This document shows, piece by piece, positions 57,420 through 64,000 of a DNA stretch of 64,000 nt. The DNA is taken from assembly GCA_030761205.1 (NCBI GenBank), contig JAULJL010000018.1:10684501-10748500 (forward strand). The letters are read 5' to 3'. The DNA comes from Fremontodendron californicum. Taxonomy: Eukaryota > Streptophyta > Magnoliopsida > Malvales > Malvaceae. Position 1 is the stretch's first letter. Each line of letters begins with the position of its first letter. Under the pieces are notes generated by a model. The model made no database searches and was not told the origin of the DNA. It saw nothing but the letters and a program-made list of their open reading frames with translations. A program made the translations under genes and the position numbers.

Positions 57420-57587
57420 TGTAACATGGCACGGTTTGGTGGGGGACCTTCCCTGTCATTGGAGCCTTGTTTGAGGGCCAAAAGCCACTGGAGGGTCCAG
57501 GGTCAAGTGGCTTTTGGCCTCCAAATGTGGCTCCAGTGCAGTGGAAAAGGTTCTCCACTGGACCGTGCAGCGTCACTGAATGGGGCC
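57420..57587. mobile_element. Tourist-like (PIF/Harbinger) MITE, TSD TTA
   Basis: 168 bp. The ends gaccccgttatgtaacatgg and (inverted) ggccccattcagtgacgc form an imperfect TIR continuing to gcacggt. Flanked by tta at 57417-57419 and 57588-57590. An inner palindrome ggccaaaagccact/agtggcttttggcc. GC-rich against its surroundings. Confidence 0.75.
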
Positions 57588-58019
57588 TTAGAGTCTTTGT
57601 GGAAGGCACAGAGTAGATGGGTTTATGCTCCATTGTTCCTTCTTCTCAATAAGATGCTGAAACTTTTACAACATTCAGCATTCTGCCTTTTTTTTAACTT
57701 TGTAAAAGGGAATCATGGACAAATGCATAAAATATACTATATGAAAAGAATATTATTAGATCCACATTGTTCATAAAAAAATCAAAACTTTTATGTGCAA
57801 TAATATTGAGACGTTAATTGAATTATTAGTTCTTATTCTTTAATTAAGGAATCTATCATTCAATTAACTTTAATTAGAGGCAAAGCTACCTATGAAGTCA
57901 AATGAAGTAAAAGTGAGCAAAGTGCAAGAAATTTATTAATGTATCAAATTTGGAATTGGAAAGAAACTCCCTATGCAATTTCTAAGAACATATCTTGCCT
58001 AAAATGTAGATAATAAAAT

Positions 58020-58815
58020 GGGTTCTGCTAACGGGATGCCCCTAAGGATCTTTAAATACTATTATCTACCACCATTTTTTTAGATAAAAGAAAAATTGAA
58101 ACTAGACTAATCATGGTCTTTCTATGCTTTTTAACTTTTTCCTCCTTTCTCCAAAAGGCCCTTCTTCAATATCTTTCTCCATGAGAAGCTAAGCTACAAC
58201 GTTAAAAATGTACAAAAAAATGTGTCTTATAATAATTATTCTAACACGTAATAATATCCTTATAAACAACAAATAAAATTATCTTTCTAGGAAAAAGATA
58301 ATAATAATTATGTTAACATGTAAAAACATAATTCAGAAGATAAAATATATAATAAAGAGAGAAAGTTACTTTTTAAGCAATTTGATGCGCTTTAAAAATC
58401 ATATTCAGTTGGTATGTAATGCCAATAATATTTGGAGAAAAAGCAAGTAAGATTGATGGAATACAACACAGGACTCTGAATAGTTTGGTACTGTACTACA
58501 GAGGCTGTTTTAGTATCTCCCACTTTAGTACTATTGGCTCTTTGGAGTGTCTTTTTGGGAGGGAAGGGACGCAATGCTTGAAATGCTATTTTGGTCTTTT
58601 TGACATTTAACTTTTTAAGATTGGAAAATGGGAGAGAGACGAACAAACAATACATAAAGATGTTGAAGGGGATTTTGGAGAAAGGGGCAAAGAGTTAAAA
58701 ATCTATTTTAAGACCATGATTAGTCTGATTATGATTTTTCTTTTACCGATAAAAATGGTGGCATGTGGTAGTTTTTAAAGCTCTTTAATGGGTGCCTAAG
58801 GGAACCCATTAAGAT
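58020..58815. mobile_element. MITE with terminal inverted repeats of about 160 bp
   Basis: The left arm (gggttctgctaacgggatgc, ctaccaccattttt, actaatcatggtct, ctttctccaaaa) pairs with the right arm in inverted order (gggttcccttaggcacc, gccaccattttta, actaatcatggtctt, ctttctccaaaa). The outer motif resembles that of the 12770 MITE. TSD not clear. Confidence 0.7.
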
Positions 58816-59291
58816 TAGGGCACCTTTTAGCAAGACCCTTTAGAATTTTTTGCTTCATGCTCTTGCTTTAAATTCAAAGAGAATGTATATACTTGTGTTC
58901 TAAAATAAAAGAAACAGTACTTGCTAAATTTAAATCGGCAATTATCTCAACAACCGAGTTATTCTTTATTGCAATGTCTTGAAACAATGGTTTGAATTTT
59001 TTTTGAATTTGTTAATGTTTTGACTGAAAATTAAAGGTACCAAAAGATCATTCATACTAAGAAAAATCAAATAAATCAATTCAAATGCTAATGATAATCC
59101 TAATTCATGATTAAATTTCCCATAATGAAAAGATTACCATTAAAATTTTATGTTGATAAAGTCTTAACTCCAATTTATAATCAAAATAGGCATTTATTAA
59201 AAATAAAAATAATTGAAACCCATTTAAAAACAATGACTATCAATAGACATTGAAAGACAATAGGTTTCATGTCTCAAATTGTCAATCTTTA

Positions 59292-59595
59292 GGCTCCATT
59301 TGATTGTTGCTTTTGCTACTTACTTTTTCCGTTTTGAAAATTTGCTATAAATCTATAATGCAACAGCAAATGGTAAACAACAATGTTATAATTGATTTGA
59401 AATGGAAAATAATTAAAATATAACATCACTTATAACATAATTAGTCTAGATAAAAGTAGAATCATGTACTTTGTCATCTAAAAGAATTACGTATTTTGTG
59501 TAAAAAGTTTTTTGCTTTTGTATCTACACAGGATTATTGCTATTTTTCTTCTGAAAGCAAAAAACAAATAGCAAAAGCTCCAATAAAATGGAACC
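59292..59595. mobile_element. Tourist-like MITE, TSD TTA
   Basis: 304 bp. The ends ggctccatttgattgttgct and (inverted) ggttccattttattggagct are followed by tttgcta on both sides. Flanked by tta at 59289-59291 and 59596-59598. Confidence 0.75.
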
Positions 59596-60465
59596 TTAGT
59601 ATCACAAAAATGTATTCAAAGAAATCTATCACAAAAAACATAAAAATGTGAAAAATACATTAACATGTTAAAATTTTGTGCCAGACTGCCAGTTTTTTTA
59701 GTAACACAATGGAACTCCAACATTATCTTGGGTCAAAATCTGTGGAAAAAGCCTAGGTCCTCCTATTTTTTAATTGTATTCATATCCTGGTTTACGTTAT
59801 AGTCTTGAATTTTTATAAAAACATACATGTTAAAGGAGATGAAAACATGATTTTGGAGAATTGAGTTTGATAACCCAAGAAACCAGCAAAATGAAATGCG
59901 AAATGATGAAAATTTATATCCTTAAACAAAAGGAAAAAAAAAATTCAAACTTAAGCTGTCATTACATTAGTGCAAAATTAATAATTAAGCTTACTGCACC
60001 ATTTTTTTTTTTTTTTTTTTAAATTAAGCCAATCTTAAACATAAAATAAATATTCTCCATGTAAAATTTTCCCTTCACCTTTTATCTAGTTAACATCTTA
60101 TGTCTTAACCCATTTTCAGATTGATGTAAATTAAGTGGGTAGCCGGAAAGGTATTCTGCAGCGTGCACTATCCATTAGCGCTCCTTAGATAATTCATTGG
60201 TGATCATATGAAAAAGTGTTCAGCTATGGATGATGATGAGCCGGCAATGAGATGCTTGTGAGGCACTTGGTTTCCCAAATGCTTTGATCTCTGTCTCTCT
60301 CTTTGTCAAGTTAACTCTCTTTTACCCTAATCTTTCTAAATCCAAATGCAAAATTAATGATGCAAATACTGGTAAAAGCTGTGATTAATGAGGATGAAGG
60401 CAGTTTTGATACTTGGAATGGGTTTTTATTTTGTTTTAATTTCATCTGGGACTTAGGACTTTGAG

Positions 60466-61841
60466 ATGGGTTCTTGCTGCTCATTCGTAGCCAAAGGAAA
60501 ACGTGGCAGCAAAAAGGAAGACCAAGTGATGGATGCATCCTCGGCTACGACAACAACATGCACTTCGCCCAAGAAGCAGAAGAAAAGGCAGGGGTCAGGG
60601 AGGTGGAGGAAGAAATCAAGTGGGTTAGTGCCCACGGATGAGGCAGAGCTCCATCTTATATCAGGGAGGATGTTTCTGAATGGTGCCAGCAATGTTGCAT
60701 GCTTGTATACCCAACAGGGAAAGAAAGGTACCAATCAGGATGCCATGCTTGTTTGGGAGGTTAGTCTTAGGGCCTATAATTTCTTCTGTATAGTGTTTCT
60801 TGTTGTGTCATTTTCTTTAACATGACTTCTCTAGCATTATCACTTAATTGAGTATGTTATATATTCATTTTCTTTCTTTAGATGAAAACATTTATGTATT
60901 CCTCTTTTTCCTTTACGGCATCAATATGTGTGTGAAGACTTGGTTTCAATGTTTCTATAATAGAATTTCAGTTCGAGAAGTGACACAATATTCTGTGGTA
61001 TATTTGATGGTCATGGTCCTTATGGTCATATGGTTGCCAAGAAAGTCCGAGATTCTCTTCCTATTACATTGTGTACCCAATGGAAAGGTAGTCTTGCTGG
61101 TGATCAAAGCAGTCTCAATAAGAGCAAAAATGCTCCTGAAAGCACTATCTCTGAGGATACTGCATCTTTGAGCATGGATGATGAATGTTGCGAGTCATTG
61201 GAGATTGAAGAAAAGGAACAACTCCCAGAGATGTATTTACCCCTTAAACAGTCTATGTTAAAGTCTTTCAAATTAATGGATAAGGAGTTAAAGTTGCATC
61301 CAACAATCGATTGTTTCTGCAGTGGGACGACTGCTGTTACTTTGGTGAAGCAGGTATTAGTCATGACATGAACTAAAATTCAAAATTAGCCATCTCTTTG
61401 GATCTGTTAATCAAGCTTTCATGTTTATTACCCACCTTAAATTTTTACATTTTGGATAGTTAGTGGATTTGGATTATTTTATAAGCAAAGACAGGTAAGT
61501 ATTTTCAAATTTTGCTGCAAATGCTCATGTATTACAAATAGAAAATAGATTAATGCGTATAGCGAAATTTAGGATTTGGACTTTTAAATTGCGCATACTA
61601 ATGTATGCATCTTTGGATTGTACATTTAGTAGAGTTTTCCCAATAACTTTTCCTTTGAGATATCTCAAAACTTCATTTAACATCATCTAACCATTAATTT
61701 TATGACAAATGTGGCTTTCTAGGGTCAGGATCTTGTAATTGGAAATGTTGGTGACTCAAGAGCAGTGCTGGCAGTGAGAGACAAAGATGATTCTCTGATT
61801 GCTATACAATTGACTGTTGACTTGAAGCCTGATTTGCCAAG

Positions 61842-61880
<39 letters not shown>

Positions 61881-63059
61881 TACACCTCAATTTCAGTCAA
61901 AATAACAATGATTGTTTTAACCTATTTGAATAACTACCGCTCATATATCTGCAGAACTAAAAATTATTTATCTTTAGATGAAGCTGCTAGAATTCAGCAA
62001 TGCAAGGGAAGGGTCTTTGCCTTGCAAGATGAGCCTGAGGTTGCACGTGTATGGTTGCCCAATAATGACTCACCTGGTTTGGCAATGGCCAGAGCTTTTG
62101 GGGACTTCTGTCTGAAAGATTTTGGTTTGATTTCCGTCCCAGATGTTTTCTATCGCCGCCTTACTGAAAGAGATGAATTCATTATTCTTGCCACTGATGG
62201 GGTATCTTCATCTTCATAGTACATCAAACTAGTTTGCTTGAAAAATTTGTGTAGGAATCTGAAACCTGGCTGCTGGGTAACCATTTGTTGTTCATTATAG
62301 CCTGTAGGCAAATCCATTTATAAATGCTCTCTTCTACCTTGGTTTTGGCATATAATCTTTATGTTGCCACAATGTGAGAATGTGCTTAGATGAAGCAATT
62401 GGCAAGTTTTGTTCTTTATGCGATAGGCGGGAAAAAATACCTGCCATCTAAGGAAAATTTTGTTGTTTCTTTTATTTTTTCCCCCATGAAGTTAATATAA
62501 ATTCTCTGAGAGCTGGTTTGTAATTTTGGCACAGGTTTGGGATGTCCTTTCAAATAAGGAAGCAATCGATATTGTGGCTTCAGCCCCTAGTCGCGCAACA
62601 GCTGCCAGAGCTCTTGTAGATTGTGCTACTTGAGCATGGAGGCTTAAGTACCCTACTTCTAAAAATGATGATTGTGCCGTTGTATGCCTCTTTCTGGAAC
62701 ATTTGGCTGCAAGTAATGGAGCTGTGGAAGTAAATGGTATAACAAGGATTCCTAAGGAATCTGGAGAAAGGATGGTGGCTATTGATGATAATAAGGGAGA
62801 TTGTCATACATTAAGTCTTGGGCAATCTGGTACATTTCAAGGTTCCACTGAGATTGTACCTGTAACTGAACTGACAGAGGAAAAGTTGTCTTCGAAGCTC
62901 CCGGGCCAGTCTAAGAGGAGTCTTGCTGAGTGCATTTCAGTTGCTGATGATGTGGAGTGGTCGGCTTTAGAAGGTATTACTAGGGTTAATAGTTTATTAA
63001 GCCTTCCCAGGTTTCTATCTGTGGACAAAGGATCAACTAGTTGGAGAGAGTGGTTATGA
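60466..63059 (+). pseudogene. clade E protein phosphatase 2C gene with one in-frame stop
   Basis: Five coding exons: 60466..60759, 60964..61353, 61723..61840, 61978..62201 and 62535..63059, with consistent phases and GT..AG introns. The N-terminus MGSCCS fits N-myristoylation plus palmitoylation, so probably plasma membrane. PP2C motifs are present in order: GTNQDAMLVWE, FDGHGPYGHMVAKKVRD (metal-binding Asp), FCSGTTAVTLV, GDSRAVLAVRD, LAMARAFGDFCLKDFGLI, FIILATDGVWDVLSN, then KNDDCAVVCLFL with the last metal-binding Asp. A TGA at 62631-62633 (ATtgaAWRLK, where relatives have Arg) comes before that last motif. The downstream part stays open and conserved to 63059, so the mutation is recent, read through, or a sequence error. 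I list it as a pseudogene for the stop alone. Confidence 0.85.
61841..61887 (+). repeat. (CT)n(CA)n microsatellite overlapping a PP2C splice donor
   Basis: gtctctct...cacacaca starts exactly at the exon-3 donor (GT at 61841-61842). Confidence 0.8.
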
Positions 63060-64000
63060 AAACTCAGAACGCAGTCATTTAGCGAATCAAATCTGTTTTG
63101 ATTGATCTCTCAGTAATGAAGAATACAAATTGGCAACATGTTTGGAGTTTACCAGATGCAGGTGATTACTCTCATTACATCTTATGCAGGGTCGCAATTC
63201 TGCGGGACTGTTTATAGCAGCATATTAAAAAGAGTGCTTTGGTAGATCTTGCTGGCACAGAGTTTGAATCATAAACAATATTTGGTGTTTGGTCAATTTA
63301 AAGCTTATTGCTGTTGAATGAAGTGTTTCTTTGCCTTTGTCCGCCATGAACTTCATATCTCAAAGTTGATTGAAATGAGTAGAATACTTTTTGTTGCTGT
63401 GTTCATCATCTGTTTAATCATTTTTGCTAGGCGAATAAACATTTTGTTTAGCAATAGCAGATTGACCAAAAAGGCGAAAACTTTAGTTCGATACCCGTAT
63501 TTTTCATTTTCTTTAAAGTATTTATGTTCGATATTTGTGTTTGACACATATTCGGACATGAGTATAGAAGAATGATCTTTCAAATATATAATTTTTTAAA
63601 AAAAAATTATATCCGTGTTGAACACATTCGTATTCGATATTCACTTTTGAGTTCGGGTATTTTTTGTATATCAGTTTTTACAAGTTTGATGAATGATTGG
63701 CTACAAGATATTCCAATTTTGAATTATTTTGTATATAAGAATGGGATGGTAATTTTAAGGATATCCAGGTAAGGAGAACTTGGCTGTGTTTGCGATTGCA
63801 TGCAAACCCACTTTTTCTTAGATGCGTGAAAAGGACCTAAGTTGTAATGTTAATATTCCGAAAATGGTAACTCCATTTAGTATGAAAATAATCATTCTAA
63901 AATTGAGGATATAAAAATGTCGACATGAGTACAGATGTTAATTTTTAATTGTAAGCTAAAAAAACATCCCGCTTTGTCGAGGTAATTTTAAAATTTTTAA
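63060..64000. other. 3' flank of the PP2C gene
   Basis: No gene recognised. At about 63480-63660 lies a diverged, inverted copy of the dispersed repeat at 3225-3425 (cattcttctatactcatgtc, cgaatatgtgtc, atactttaaagaaaatgaa on the minus strand). Confidence 0.45.

Noticed and set aside
57426..57776. Plus-strand 116-codon open frame
   Set aside because: Covers a GC-rich Tourist-like MITE and adjacent DNA. No conserved protein motif.

Overview
The window is nuclear DNA from a flowering plant, probably a eudicot. The evidence is spliced plant-type genes (PIG-F, an ASG1-type protein, a clade E PP2C), AT-rich intergenic DNA, and plant Ty1/copia, Ty3/gypsy (Athila-type), Mutator-like, L1-type LINE and MITE sequences. 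The species cannot be told from the sequence alone.

Layout. 1-4018: last three coding exons of a plus-strand GPI-anchor enzyme subunit (PIG-F), with two repeat insertions in its first visible intron. 4019-8664: AT-rich DNA with a long fold-back element (about 5960-7205) and a tandem 'ttcggattcg' repeat. 8665-11793: complete six-exon minus-strand ASG1-type gene, with a cluster of ACGT/G-box motifs upstream. 12770-12952: small Mutator-type MITE with 9-bp target duplications. 13681-37666: a three-level nest. A decayed copia element (5-bp TSD ctcag) has its 5' LTR split by an 18.9-kb MULE (10-bp TSD caaagtgttc). The last exon of the MULE transposase is in turn split by a 13.4-kb Athila-type gypsy element (5-bp TSD gtcgg, two 1983-bp LTRs). 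38498-39960: another MULE-type MITE. 43502-49446: an apparently full-length, open L1-type LINE with 13-bp TSDs and ORF1/ORF2 joined by a TAATG overlap. 52154-53998: a fold-back MITE containing a 5'-truncated LINE. 54290-54935: PIF/Harbinger remnants. 57420-59595: two Tourist-like MITEs flanking a longer fold-back element. 60466-63059: plus-strand PP2C gene of five coding exons, interrupted by one TGA.

The most unusual object is the gypsy element. After an intact 1777-codon gag-pol it carries, in the sense direction and before the 3' LTR, two further open frames. One encodes a small basic four-cysteine protein whose layout resembles the cysteine-rich nucleic-acid-binding proteins of some plant RNA viruses. 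The other encodes an intronless LONELY GUY-like cytokinin-activating enzyme with its signature motifs. Each start codon lies just downstream of a textbook 3' splice site, so both could be made from spliced subgenomic RNAs, much as retroviral env is. The near identity of the LTRs (one difference noticed in 1983 bp) says the insertion is very recent.

All protein family calls come from reading motifs. No database search was run.
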